64,000 nucleotides of DNA from Candidatus Nitrosacidococcus tergens (GTDB taxonomy: Bacteria; Pseudomonadota; Gammaproteobacteria; Nitrosococcales; Nitrosococcaceae), in assembly GCF_902810445.1 (NCBI RefSeq), contig NZ_LR778175.1, positions 686,001 through 750,000 on the forward strand, in the 5' to 3' direction. The position numbers and the translations under genes are program-made. Below the pieces are notes generated by a model. The model did not search any database, had not been told where the DNA came from, and worked only from the letters and a program-made list of their open reading frames with translations. Numbering within the stretch: the stretch's first letter is position 1; each line of letters opens with the position of its first letter. This document shows, in pieces, positions 36,805 through 46,638 of this stretch.

Positions 36805-38158
36805 ATTACGACTACTCTTGCACTTAATTCTTCCACTAACTTCTCTCGTTATTATTAATAGCTTTATTTCCTATTACGTTACACTATACTATGTCAATAG
36901 TACTTATGATGACTGGTTACTGGATTCGGCTGCTTCTCTTGCTCAAGAAATTAAATCTCAAGAAGGAAAAGTAGCGTTCAATATACCCCCTGCGGCTCTT
37001 AGAATTTTTCAATGGGATAATATAGATCAAACCTTTTTTGAAATAGAATCTCAACAACTTGGATTTATTGCTGGAGATCAATTTACCTCTATTATTTCCA
37101 ATAAAGATTTTAGTTTAGCTACTCCTATTTATTTTGACGGTGAGATCCATCATAAAAAAATAAGGGGTGTGACCATCCTTACTTCTCCTAAAGATACTTC
37201 AGATAAAGTTTTAGTGATGGTAGCTGAAACATTAAATAAGCGAAAAAATACAGTTAAGCATATTATCTTTGCCGTAATTATCCCTGAAGTACTGCTTATT
37301 TTCATTATTAGCTTTTACATGCAATTTGAAATTAAGCGAGGTCTCATACCATTATATACCCTAGCACAAGAACTCTCTCAACGCTCTCCACAAGATTTAA
37401 CATCTATCTCTGACGTTCATGTCCCCTCTGAAATACGTATAGTTATTCATACTATGAATAATTTATTAGCAAAATTAATGAAAACTATAGCTCTGCAAAA
37501 AGCATTTATTGAAAATGCTGCACATCAATTACGTACTCCTCTTTCTGGGCTTAAGGTCCAAGCTGAAAGAGCTTTACGGCTTAATAATCTAGAAGAAATG
37601 AAACCAGCACTTATACAAATTAAAAGCAGTGCAGATCAGATGAATCACTTAAACAGTCAATTATTGATACTTGCTCAATCTGAGACAGCTAAGGAAAGTA
37701 GCAACAAATTTTTACCTGTAGATTTAAACCATTTTATTAGAGAAACTTGTATCGAATGGGTACCCTATGCGCTGAAACATAACATAGAATTAAGTTTTGA
37801 TAGCCCATCTAGTCCTATCCTGATTCAAGGGAGAGAGACATTACTTCGTGAACTATTAAATAATCTTATAGACAATGCAATTCGTTATAGTAACTCACAA
37901 GGCAGAGTGTGGGTTACATTAAAAAACACATCTCAACCCTCGCTTATCATAGAAGATGAAGGTTATGGAATTCCAAGAGCAGAGCTTGATAAAGTGTTTG
38001 ATCGATTTTACCGTATCTCAAGAGCCCAAAAAGAAGGCTGTGGTTTAGGGCTTGCTATTGTTAAAGAAATTGCTGATTTACATCACATAAAAATTAGAAT
38101 TGAACAAGGAAAAAATAGCAAGGGAACAGAGGTTACCCTAATTTTTAATTCGCTTTAG
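36782..38158 (+). CDS. sensor histidine kinase, partner of the adjacent regulator
   Basis: 458 residues. Two membrane helices bracket a periplasmic sensor of about 120 residues. The H-box is AAHQLRTPLSGLK (His248); the N box NNLIDNAIRYS, G1 IEDEGYGIP and G2 GLGLAIVKEIAD are all present. The kinase would phosphorylate Asp51 of the regulator. The stimulus, probably metal in the periplasm, is inferred from the neighbouring efflux operon. Confidence 0.9.
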   Translation: MTQIRSLKLRLLLHLILPLTSLVIINSFISYYVTLYYVNSTYDDWLLDSAASLAQEIKSQEGKVAFNIPPAALRIFQWDNIDQTFFEIESQQLGFIAGDQFTSIISNKDFSLATPIYFDGEIHHKKIRGVTILTSPKDTSDKVLVMVAETLNKRKNTVKHIIFAVIIPEVLLIFIISFYMQFEIKRGLIPLYTLAQELSQRSPQDLTSISDVHVPSEIRIVIHTMNNLLAKLMKTIALQKAFIENAAHQLRTPLSGLKVQAERALRLNNLEEMKPALIQIKSSADQMNHLNSQLLILAQSETAKESSNKFLPVDLNHFIRETCIEWVPYALKHNIELSFDSPSSPILIQGRETLLRELLNNLIDNAIRYSNSQGRVWVTLKNTSQPSLIIEDEGYGIPRAELDKVFDRFYRISRAQKEGCGLGLAIVKEIADLHHIKIRIEQGKNSKGTEVTLIFNSL

Positions 38159-38162
38159 AGGG

Positions 38163-40211
38163 CTAGTTAATCTTCAAAATATTATTTAGTTTTTCTTTGA
38201 GTAGCGGATAAACCAGCATGCTACCAGCAGTAGTTAAATGATGACTATCATAATATAAAAATTCTCCATCCTTGTCCCAGGGACAGGTTTTAGAATTACA
38301 AAGCACTTTATCTATATTTAGAATATAGGTGTTTGGATAATGGGTAGCTATTTTTTCTAAAATCCCATTTATAGTAGCCTGGTTTTTAATATGATTTTGA
38401 ATGCTCACGGCACTTTGATTTAATCTCTGCTCTAAGTGTTGTTGATTATTTCTGCTATAAAAGCGCAAGAGATGGATTGGCACAGTTGGTTCCATTTGCT
38501 GAGGATTATCTTCTAAAAGTAATACTGGAATATCTAAAGAATTATAATAAGATAAGGTTTTCTCTAGGCCGTAGGTGAAAGCAGGTATTCCTTGTAAACT
38601 ACTATTATCAATGCTGATTATATTATCAATGCTGATTAATTGGTATCTTTTGTTGGGTTGTGTAGTTAATTTTCCTATATAACGTGTCCAATTAGCAACT
38701 AACACTACCATTGATATTTTTTTGCTTTTGGCTATTGTCGCCTCTTTCTCTATTATACTCATGCAACTTAGGTTATGAGACACAGTTATTACTTTCAATC
38801 TTAATAAAGGTAAACAACTACTCTCACTAGCATGTATAATTTGTACATGATTTTCTTTGCCGTAGCGATTAAAAGCAGGGATCATACTTTGAGCATGGCT
38901 ATCCCCATAGGTTATAATCCAAATACCCGACTGAGTATCTCCTAGCTCACAAAACCACTGCTCTGGATGGGTAGGTTTCTTATAAAAATCATGACATTTT
39001 TTTGCTATTGGGCTTAGTGCAAGTGTTTGAATATATTGTTCTGCTTTATCATCAAAGATTTTAAAAGGTCGATAGGGTATTCCTTCCTGTTGGAAAATCA
39101 CTAATCCATCTAGCCCAATAATAATGACAGCACTAAGTAGCACAAGGGCAGATTTTCCTTTCGCTGTACTGCGAATAGGTTTTTCTAAGTATTTATATGT
39201 CAACCATGCTAAAAGAAAAGAGAGTAAAGGAGCGGCAACCTTTAATTCATGGCGATAAAAATCATTACCTCTAATATCCCCTATAATCACAAGGGAAAAA
39301 GACCATAACGCCCAATGCCATAAATATAAGGGATAGCTAATGAGTCCTATCCAAATAGCAATAGGTGAAGAGAACACATAGCGATTGATAAAACTATTGG
39401 ATCCTGCATTAAGTAATAGTACCGTACCTAAGACAGGCAATACTGCCCACACTCCAGGAAAGCGATATTCTGGATGAATCGTAAAAAATCCAACAATAAT
39501 TAACCCTAACCCTAACCAAGATTGTAGAGAGGAATACTTAGAAAAAAAAGACTGTCGGTAGTGATGAATTGAGGCAAGATAAGCACCTGCCATCAATTCC
39601 CAAGCTCGAGTTATAGGAAAATAGAAATCGATGACTTTATCCTGATGAGCATACCAAAGGTTAATAAGAAAAGAGAGACTAATAATAAAAATGATAGATC
39701 GAGTAATTGACCAACCATAGTGAAGAATCACCCAAAGCATTAAAGGCCAGAAGATATAAAATTGCTCTTCAACAGCCAAGCTCCATAAATGAAGCAAAGG
39801 TTTTTGTATGGAGGAGAGATCAAAGTAGCCCGATTCGCTCCAGAGTATGAAGTTTTGAATAAAACCTGCACTGGCAGCAATATGTTGGCTTAGTGTTTTA
39901 TACTCGTTTCCAAAAAGAAAGATCCAGCCTATGATAAGAGAGAAAAGAAGGATAATAATTAGGGCGGGGAAGATTCTTCTGACACGTCGTTGATAGAACT
40001 GAACGATGCTAAAGCGGTGGGCTTCAAAGTCTTTGATGAGAATACCAGTAATGAGATAGCCACTGATAACAAAGAAAATATCTACGCCAATGAAACCTCC
40101 AGTTAAAAGATCTTTGGCGTATTCATAGTGGTAGGCAATCACTGCTAATACCGCTAAGGCTCTTAGCCCATCAATATCCGGACGGTATGCATACTTATGG
40201 ATGGTATTCAT
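38163..40211 (-). CDS. AT3-SGNH acyltransferase (OafA/YrhL-like)
   Basis: 682 residues. The N-terminal acyltransferase-3 domain (about 1-350) has RPDIDGLRALAVLAVIAYH and FIGVDIFFVISGYLITG with about ten membrane helices. The C-terminal SGNH esterase-like domain has GDSHA (Ser438) and a terminal DSHHLT dyad near residue 656. Such enzymes O-acetylate lipopolysaccharide, peptidoglycan or exopolysaccharide. It lies 68 bp downstream of the Ter cluster on the same strand. A decayed copy of the SGNH end is found at 52999-53322. Confidence 0.88.
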   Translation of the reverse strand: MNTIHKYAYRPDIDGLRALAVLAVIAYHYEYAKDLLTGGFIGVDIFFVISGYLITGILIKDFEAHRFSIVQFYQRRVRRIFPALIIILLFSLIIGWIFLFGNEYKTLSQHIAASAGFIQNFILWSESGYFDLSSIQKPLLHLWSLAVEEQFYIFWPLMLWVILHYGWSITRSIIFIISLSFLINLWYAHQDKVIDFYFPITRAWELMAGAYLASIHHYRQSFFSKYSSLQSWLGLGLIIVGFFTIHPEYRFPGVWAVLPVLGTVLLLNAGSNSFINRYVFSSPIAIWIGLISYPLYLWHWALWSFSLVIIGDIRGNDFYRHELKVAAPLLSFLLAWLTYKYLEKPIRSTAKGKSALVLLSAVIIIGLDGLVIFQQEGIPYRPFKIFDDKAEQYIQTLALSPIAKKCHDFYKKPTHPEQWFCELGDTQSGIWIITYGDSHAQSMIPAFNRYGKENHVQIIHASESSCLPLLRLKVITVSHNLSCMSIIEKEATIAKSKKISMVVLVANWTRYIGKLTTQPNKRYQLISIDNIISIDNSSLQGIPAFTYGLEKTLSYYNSLDIPVLLLEDNPQQMEPTVPIHLLRFYSRNNQQHLEQRLNQSAVSIQNHIKNQATINGILEKIATHYPNTYILNIDKVLCNSKTCPWDKDGEFLYYDSHHLTTAGSMLVYPLLKEKLNNILKIN

Positions 40212-40279
40212 CTCTTTTTTATTATGGGTAAGAGACTTTTTTAGCTGTAGTTTTTTGCTATTTCTTCTTTTCTATAGGT

Positions 40280-40861
40280 TTATAAAAAAGGCAGTATCAC
40301 TGGCAATAAATCATGGAAGGTTTTACCTGTTGCATTTTCACCTATAGCATGAATTTTCCATTCGTTATTGTGACGATAAACTTTTGCCATAATTTGTGCA
40401 TTATGACTACCTTGGCAACTTAGATCATAGCGAGCAATTTCCTTATCGTTGCTGTAATCTATTAAGCGACAAAAAGCATTTTTAATTTGATCAAAACTTT
40501 GCCCAGTAAAGCTATTGACTACAAATACAAGACTAGATACTTCTATAGGTACTTTAGAAAGATCTACAATAATTTGTTCATCATCTCCTTCCCCATCTCC
40601 AGTACGATTATCGCCAGTATGGGTAATACTTCCATCTTTACTTTTTAACTGACCAAACCAAACCGTATCTACTAAGCTTCCTGATGTATTGAATAGGATA
40701 CAAGAAGCATCTAAATCTATTTCCTGCTTTCCTCCCCCAAATCCTAAGAATCCCTTTTTTTCTATTGCATCCCATCCCAAACCCATGATCACTTTAGATA
40801 AACTATGATGAACTTCCTTTTCAAGAGAAATTTTCTGACCTTTGGTAAGTTGTATTGACAT
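40280..40861 (-). CDS. TerD family stress protein (second copy)
   Basis: 193 residues. Calcium-site motifs IDLDASCILF and GDNRTGDGEGDDEQIIVDLS are intact, and the order of strands matches TerD/TerE. Compared with the copy at 45238 it carries a FLGFGGGKQE insertion before the first motif. TerD proteins bind Ca2+ and are part of tellurite/phage/oxidative stress resistance modules. Last Ter gene of the cluster. Confidence 0.9.
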   Translation of the reverse strand: MSIQLTKGQKISLEKEVHHSLSKVIMGLGWDAIEKKGFLGFGGGKQEIDLDASCILFNTSGSLVDTVWFGQLKSKDGSITHTGDNRTGDGEGDDEQIIVDLSKVPIEVSSLVFVVNSFTGQSFDQIKNAFCRLIDYSNDKEIARYDLSCQGSHNAQIMAKVYRHNNEWKIHAIGENATGKTFHDLLPVILPFL

Positions 40862-40893
40862 AAACCCTCCGAAAGAATAAAGAAAATAAATAG

Positions 40894-41928
40894 TTAAGCT
40901 GTTTCTTCCTGTTCTTGGGGCGGTATATTCTTTTTATATTTAATCGAAGAAAATAACGCTAGCCCGATAAAAGTAGCCCCAATTAAACCGGTAATTACTT
41001 CCGGTACTTCAATTTGGGTGCTAATCAACATAATAAAGGCTAATGCCCCAATAGCATAGTGAGCGCCATGCTCTAAAAACACATACTCATCCAAAGTACC
41101 TTGCTCTACTAAATAAACGGTAAGGCATCGCACAAACATAGCACCTATGCCAAGACCAAGCATGATAATGATGATGTCTTTAGTAATCGCAAAAGCACCA
41201 ATAACTCCATCAAACGAAAAGGAGGCATCTAACACTTCAAGGTAGAGAAAACCCATAACTCCTGCATGCTTTGCGGTATAAGCCATTACCTCCCCTTCCT
41301 TTTCCGTAAATAATTCAGAGACAGTGTGAATTAAGGAAAATAAGAAAATACCACCGACTCCAGCAAGGAGGCTGCTAAGTTTATGCTCTAAGGGTAAGAA
41401 ATGCTGTACAAATAGTAAAACACCCAGTGAAATAAGCATTTCATTAGATTTAATATGCCCCATCTTTGCTAATTTTTCTTCAATGGTACCTAACCAATAC
41501 AAGTCCTTTTCATTAAAGAGGAATGATAAAAACACCATAAGCAAGAACATTCCCCCAAAGGCAGAAATTTCCGCATGGGCAGTTAAAAGATGCTCTGAAT
41601 AGCGGTCAGGATCCCCGAGTGCCATTTTCACTACTTCTATCATCCCTAAATCAGATGTTTCAGTGACGATTACAATTGGGAAAAGCAATCGCATACCAAA
41701 TACAGCGATTAAAATACCCCAAGTCAAAAAACGATCTTGCCATATAGGGTGCATATCCTTAAGTACAGAAGCATTCACTACTGCATTATCAAAAGATAAA
41801 CTTACTTCAAGGATTCCTAAAATGGCAACAACGAATACTCCAGTTACTCCCCCCCATAGAAAAGCAGTACTTAGACCTATAGCGGTAACTATCAGAGAGT
41901 ATTTAAAATGTTGAATAAGAAATGTCAT
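40894..41928 (-). CDS. TerC-related integral membrane protein (DUF475)
   Basis: 344 residues, about nine membrane helices. Two SFD motifs in membrane segments (EVSLSFDNAVVNASVL and DASFSFDGVIGAFAIT) are the mark of the TerC superfamily; overall length and the EHLLTAHAEISAFGGMFLLM segment fit the DUF475 branch. In Ter modules TerC-like proteins are thought to form a membrane complex with TerB and TerD. It takes the TerC position here, between the lyase gene and the second terD. Confidence 0.88.
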   Translation of the reverse strand: MTFLIQHFKYSLIVTAIGLSTAFLWGGVTGVFVVAILGILEVSLSFDNAVVNASVLKDMHPIWQDRFLTWGILIAVFGMRLLFPIVIVTETSDLGMIEVVKMALGDPDRYSEHLLTAHAEISAFGGMFLLMVFLSFLFNEKDLYWLGTIEEKLAKMGHIKSNEMLISLGVLLFVQHFLPLEHKLSSLLAGVGGIFLFSLIHTVSELFTEKEGEVMAYTAKHAGVMGFLYLEVLDASFSFDGVIGAFAITKDIIIIMLGLGIGAMFVRCLTVYLVEQGTLDEYVFLEHGAHYAIGALAFIMLISTQIEVPEVITGLIGATFIGLALFSSIKYKKNIPPQEQEETA

Positions 41929-41975
41929 ATTTTTAATTGATTTATAAGTTTAGTGTTAAAAAATACTTTATCTAA

Positions 41976-42872
41976 TTACAATTGCTCACAGCATACTCCA
42001 TAGTGTTCAGCACGTTGCAATAAATCCTCTGCCCAAAATCGATGAGTACTAGGTTCTACCATTTGTTCATTGAGTTTAAAAATTGCAGTGTTTTTTTCTT
42101 GTAAAGCGATTTTTGCTAAATCTAGATCCTGTTTACATACTCGATAGCTAGATTCTATTACGGCAACTTGTGAAGGGTGCACAGCTGCTTTGGTAAATAG
42201 CCCATGCATTGTATCCAATACTACTTCCTGCTGTAATAATTTATGATTATTAAGATATTCAAATATAGGTGCAGCTAGCTTATAACCAGCAGGACGGAAC
42301 GTGAGAATAATATCATTAATTACATTTCGCAGTGGGGTATCATAGATCGTATGATTTTTGGGGTGCTTTAACTTCAATAACCCTAGTAAGTCATTGCCTC
42401 CAATTCTTACACAAAGAATAGGGTTAGTAAGCTCTGCTAACTTCTCTCTAAACATTTCAAGACGATTTCGGCTAAATGCTAAATCTGTTTCAATGGTAGG
42501 CATTAAAAATAGGGTAGGTAACTGAGCTACAATTTCCCCATAGGATAATAGATTACTTTCATCTACTTTGGGTAATACAAAGCCATTAATATTCTCAATC
42601 CCAGGCATTTTTATCAGTTGAGTAAATACTTTAAGATTACGAGGGCGAATAAATTTCAAGATAGGAGAGGGACGGATTTGAGCCAATACGGATTGTATAT
42701 TAGCTAGTGCTGGAGCCAAATCTACTTCTGAAATAGCATCTTCAGTACAAATAATGACTGAACGAATCCATATCTGTTTTTTCTGATTTAAGATGAGAGG
42801 AATATCTGTTCGAGTGGCTGGTATGTATAAAGTAGCACCCAATGCCATATAGTGGCAATGATGAGTAGACAC
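41976..42872 (-). CDS. HpcH/HpaI aldolase/citrate lyase (CitE)-like protein of the Ter cluster
   Basis: 298 residues. Segments GFVLPKVDESNLLSY, LFLMPTIETDLAFS, LCVRIGGNDLLG and the KAAVHPSQVAVIE ending correspond to the CitE-like TIM barrel with its acidic Mg ligands. This subfamily is found in Ter-associated biosynthetic operons, where it is predicted to help make a nucleoside-like metabolite (Anantharaman, Iyer and Aravind's analysis). Gap to the upstream gene is 16 bp. Confidence 0.8.
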   Translation of the reverse strand: MSTHHCHYMALGATLYIPATRTDIPLILNQKKQIWIRSVIICTEDAISEVDLAPALANIQSVLAQIRPSPILKFIRPRNLKVFTQLIKMPGIENINGFVLPKVDESNLLSYGEIVAQLPTLFLMPTIETDLAFSRNRLEMFREKLAELTNPILCVRIGGNDLLGLLKLKHPKNHTIYDTPLRNVINDIILTFRPAGYKLAAPIFEYLNNHKLLQQEVVLDTMHGLFTKAAVHPSQVAVIESSYRVCKQDLDLAKIALQEKNTAIFKLNEQMVEPSTHRFWAEDLLQRAEHYGVCCEQL

Positions 42873-42888
42873 GCTAATATTTACTCTT

Positions 42889-44004
42889 CTATATAATAGT
42901 TTTGATAAATGTCATGGCTGCAAATGGCATCTCTGGCTTATAGTCAATCACTACCTGTTTTTCCTTCGCAAGGAAGACTAAATGAGCTACTTGATCAGAA
43001 TCAGGATTTTTCAATAAAATTCTTTCTGGAATACGGCGTAATATCACCCGAGTCGCCTCTGCAATACCAGGTTTAATATAGTTAATATTCTCGATGCCAT
43101 ACTCTTTAGTACACTTTTCTAAATAAAATTTAGTTTGATAAAAGCGATTTATACGAGATTCAAAAGATAAAGATTTAATTTGCTTAGGATCCATTTCGGA
43201 TTCTACTTCATCAATAAACCAATTGCTTAAATCATAGGGTTGTAAATGATTATAATAGATACAGCCATGAAACTGCCCAATTTGAATATGATTATTTAGG
43301 ATAGTTCTGGAGATCAAACCTGAAACTAAAGCATTGAGAATTCCTGAGGGAATAGGGTAATCTTCATAAGTGGCAGCACCATCTGCAATGCCAGCTATAT
43401 CTGAAATAACATAAAGAGCATTATTGATTTGATTACCATAGTGACTCCGATTCCAGTCGGCAATTGCTTGTTTAAATTCTTGAGTAATTATTCCCTTTGC
43501 AGTCCAGCCATCAATAAATACTATGCCTGCTGCTGGACGACGATGTACATTAAGTAAAAAACTAAGAGCCTGTTGATCAATCCCACGATCTCGAATAATG
43601 GAAATTGAATAATGCTGAGAATCTATATGTAAATGCCGACTTAAAGCTCGTTGCAATAAAACACCAATAGGTGTTCCTGCTCGAGCTAGAGATACCAGAG
43701 TAATAGGTGTAGGATAAATTTGGGCAATATGATAAGCAAGATCAATCACTTCCCTTGCTAAACGTTTTTTATATTGCTGAGTTAATTTTTTAAATAACTT
43801 AATATATAAGGGACTGGGTAGGGATTCAGTACTAATTATTTCTGAATAGTGTTTCTTTCCTGATTGAATTAATTTTTCTTTTTTTGAAATAGATAATGTT
43901 TCTATCTGTAATGGAGTAAGTAAAAATTGACAGTCATCTGGATGGTAACTGCCAGTAAAGAGATAGGGTGTAAACTTATTTTTTAGTATATGATGATTTA
44001 TCAT
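42889..44004 (-). CDS. StiP/PRTase_1-type protein of the Ter cluster
   Basis: 371 residues. The central motif IVFIDGWTAKGIITQEF is the distinctive phosphate-binding loop of the PRTase_1 group, preceded by LVSLARAGTPIGVLLQRAL. These proteins are annotated either as cysteine protease StiP or as phosphoribosyltransferase-like; the motif favours the latter fold. They occur with PRTase_2/TRSP proteins and CitE-like lyases in Ter operons, as here. Confidence 0.8.
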   Translation of the reverse strand: MINHHILKNKFTPYLFTGSYHPDDCQFLLTPLQIETLSISKKEKLIQSGKKHYSEIISTESLPSPLYIKLFKKLTQQYKKRLAREVIDLAYHIAQIYPTPITLVSLARAGTPIGVLLQRALSRHLHIDSQHYSISIIRDRGIDQQALSFLLNVHRRPAAGIVFIDGWTAKGIITQEFKQAIADWNRSHYGNQINNALYVISDIAGIADGAATYEDYPIPSGILNALVSGLISRTILNNHIQIGQFHGCIYYNHLQPYDLSNWFIDEVESEMDPKQIKSLSFESRINRFYQTKFYLEKCTKEYGIENINYIKPGIAEATRVILRRIPERILLKNPDSDQVAHLVFLAKEKQVVIDYKPEMPFAAMTFIKTII

Positions 44005-44078
44005 AGATAAGTTTATTTTTAGTTTGTCTTACCAGGTAAATTGAGGCTTACTGTAAGCTGAACATATAGCTTTTATTC

Positions 44079-45170
44079 TTAACTAAATTCCCATACTGTA
44101 CCAGCGGTTAGCTCAGGTAAATTATGATTGCAGGCTAGCCCTAAAGATTCGTATGCAATAATTATCTCCCGATCACTAGGAAGATTATATAAATAGTGAT
44201 CAATACCTTCACCATATTCATCTTTAAAACTTAACTTACTATAAATAGCATGATCTATTTTGATAGGAGATCGGGTAGTGCCTTGAAAGAGTACATCAAA
44301 TCCTTGATTCTCTAGCTCCTCAGCCCATAAAAAAGGCTGGAATTGAAATTCCCCCGTACTAATAATAGATATCTGATTTGTTTTAGGATAAGGCCCCTTA
44401 ATTGAGTGTATCTCCTTGAAATTTATTCCTCTTCGTCCTGTATATTGCTGTGTTTGTACTATCGGCTGTATTTGAGGTTGATCAAGTGGTTTAGGATTAA
44501 GCTTTAGATTATGGGTAAATGCAAAGCTACCTTCTAGTAAGTTTATAAATGCGACAGGTTTATTTAACTGTACTTCAAATAAGGTTTTTTGACTATCAGA
44601 GAGCCAATTTACAATAGAAACAATAATAACTTGAGAAATATGAGGTAATACCTTGATTAGCTGTTTTCCCAGAGCGATTAAGGTATTACCTGTACTAATT
44701 TCATCATCTACTAAAACAAGGGTCTTAGCATAGTAAAATTGCTCTTGAAATCTAGATAAAGGACGGTAAAGAGTATGTCTTGGGGCATGACTATGTGTTT
44801 CTTCAAAACGAATCCATACCTCTGCAGAAAGCTGGTGCCGAGTAGTTTGCTGAAAAATAATATCGTTATACTGAGCATTTTGAACCAAACTATGAGCCAC
44901 TCCAGCACCTAAGCCAATTGCAGTTTCAGCTATACCTATTATTATCATAGGTTCTTTAGCTGCTATAAGAAACCTTCCTAAACGATGATAAATATCCCGC
45001 ATGACTGAAGGTCTGCAAGGAAGGTGTTTACCTAAAACCTTAGAAATGAATAGATAGCCTCGTCTAGGGTTAATTCGAGAAGCAAAGGTCAGTATATGAT
45101 CTAATGGAAGTTCTGCCCTATGAACCTCAATTTCTAATATTCCAGCAGCTAATGGAATAATTTGGGACAT
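44079..45170 (-). CDS. phosphoribosyltransferase with C-terminal TRSP domain
   Basis: 363 residues. The PRPP loop is TLVLVDDEISTGNTLIALG (about 150-168), and IIGIAETAIGLGAGVAHSL precedes it. The C-terminal part with FQPFLWAEELENQGFDVLFQ, TTRSPI and GEGIDHYLYNL fits the TRSP domain. Such two-domain proteins belong to the Ter-linked predicted biosynthesis of a ribosylated metabolite. Third gene of the cluster, after terB and terD. Confidence 0.82.
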   Translation of the reverse strand: MSQIIPLAAGILEIEVHRAELPLDHILTFASRINPRRGYLFISKVLGKHLPCRPSVMRDIYHRLGRFLIAAKEPMIIIGIAETAIGLGAGVAHSLVQNAQYNDIIFQQTTRHQLSAEVWIRFEETHSHAPRHTLYRPLSRFQEQFYYAKTLVLVDDEISTGNTLIALGKQLIKVLPHISQVIIVSIVNWLSDSQKTLFEVQLNKPVAFINLLEGSFAFTHNLKLNPKPLDQPQIQPIVQTQQYTGRRGINFKEIHSIKGPYPKTNQISIISTGEFQFQPFLWAEELENQGFDVLFQGTTRSPIKIDHAIYSKLSFKDEYGEGIDHYLYNLPSDREIIIAYESLGLACNHNLPELTAGTVWEFS

Positions 45171-45237
45171 AAAAAATGTACTAGCTAAATTTTAACTGGT
45201 ATATTTTATAAATCTGTAAGAAGAATATTACTTATTC

Positions 45238-45816
45238 TTAACCAATATTTACCCCAAAATCTTTAGCAACTCCTGCTAATCCTCCAGCATAGCCTTGACC
45301 TACTGCTTTAAATTTCCATTCTTCCCCGTGACGATAAAGCTCACCGAAAATCATTGCTGTTTCAATGCTTGCATCTTCCGATAAATCATAGCGAGCCACT
45401 TCACTATCATTAGCCTTATTTACAGCCCGAATAAAAGCATTACTGACCTGGCCAAAGTTTTGTTTTCTTGATTCTGCTTCATGAATAGTTACTACAAATA
45501 CAACCTTTTTCGCCTCAGATGACAATTTAGAAATATCAACTATGATACTTTCATCATCTCCCTCTCCTACTCCTGTGCGGTTATCCCCTGCATGGGTTAC
45601 TGCACCATTTGAATCGGTTTTATTATTGTAGAAAATAAAATGTAAATCACTTAAGACTTTGTTATTTTCTCCTAAAATAAGAGCACTGGCATCTAAATCA
45701 AAATCAGTACCATCGGTAGACCGTGCATCCCATCCTAAGCCAAAAGTAATCTCTTTTATTCCAGGGGATTCTTTGTTTAGAGATACATTTTGCCCCTTTT
45801 GTAAACTTACTGACAT
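45238..45816 (-). CDS. terD: tellurium resistance protein TerD
   Basis: 192 residues. DFDLDASALILGEN and GDNRTGVGEGDDESIIVDIS are the paired Ca2+-binding motifs; the start MSVSLQKGQNVSLNKE and the end GGLAGVAKDFGVNIG are typical of TerD/TerE. Follows terB by 12 bp. Cytoplasmic calcium-binding stress protein. Confidence 0.93.
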   Translation of the reverse strand: MSVSLQKGQNVSLNKESPGIKEITFGLGWDARSTDGTDFDLDASALILGENNKVLSDLHFIFYNNKTDSNGAVTHAGDNRTGVGEGDDESIIVDISKLSSEAKKVVFVVTIHEAESRKQNFGQVSNAFIRAVNKANDSEVARYDLSEDASIETAMIFGELYRHGEEWKFKAVGQGYAGGLAGVAKDFGVNIG

Positions 45817-45828
45817 ATTTTCACTCCT

Positions 45829-46287
45829 TCAAAGATCAAAATCAGCAGGATGTAAACCAAGCTCTGTGCAAATTTTCCTTACCGTATTTTTTTCTTTATC
45901 ATCAAAATCTCCATCAGAGGCTCCAATGGCACAACACACACGAACTAATAATCTAGCCTCTGATTCCTTTTTTTTAAGCCTTCCGATTACCTGAAGAGCA
46001 TCAGCTTCCCCAATAGTGTAATCAAAATCAAATTTATGAGAGTATTTTTCAAATAACTCAATAACATCTCCCGTATCAAATACAGAAAGCACATCTGAGG
46101 ATCTCAGAAAACCTATCATTTTTTGTTTCTCTTCTGGTTTAACTATGCCATCAGCATGAGCTACCATCGTACAGCCTGCTACAATACCTTCTAATAAATC
46201 CTTATTTTTAATCTTAGTAACTTCTGATTTCAGGTTAGCAGAAACCTCATTAAATTTGCCTTTTAACCAATCTAAAGCCATAAACAC
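45829..46287 (-). CDS. terB: tellurite resistance protein TerB
   Basis: 152 residues, all-helical. LLEGIVAGCTMVAHADGIVKPEEK and CCAIGASDGDFDDKEK are the two acidic helix-turn repeats of TerB that bind divalent metal. In the Ter model TerB sits at the inner face of the membrane with TerC. First gene of the cluster; the 350-bp gap upstream must hold its promoter, shared with the divergent 46639 gene, but no box is clear. Confidence 0.92.
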   Translation of the reverse strand: MFMALDWLKGKFNEVSANLKSEVTKIKNKDLLEGIVAGCTMVAHADGIVKPEEKQKMIGFLRSSDVLSVFDTGDVIELFEKYSHKFDFDYTIGEADALQVIGRLKKKESEARLLVRVCCAIGASDGDFDDKEKNTVRKICTELGLHPADFDL

Positions 46288-46638
46288 CTCTTAAAATTTT
46301 TATTAAAAATATTGAAATCGATTTACTTCAAAGAAATTTTTACTTCCCTCTACCCTAATTCAATACTATATTAATCTTAAATTTAGATTAAAACTTATAT
46401 TTAACAAATTACACTTTTATTTGAAACAAAATTAGTAGGATTGAGATTAGTTTAAGAGTTATTATATGTAGAATTGTATGTATAGTAGCTGGTCACTTCC
46501 TATATCTATCACACTATTGGCAATTTTATAGAAATCGACATAATGATGACCATCAGCCAAAATGTTTTGAATTATTTAGATAAATATCCGCTTGCCACGA
46601 GTACCAGCAATAATATTGATTAAATGGAATAAATATTA

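Noticed and set aside
42889..44004. True cysteine protease activity for the StiP-type protein
   Set aside because: The clear motif is a PRTase-like phosphate loop (DGWTAKG); no Cys-His protease pair could be pointed out.
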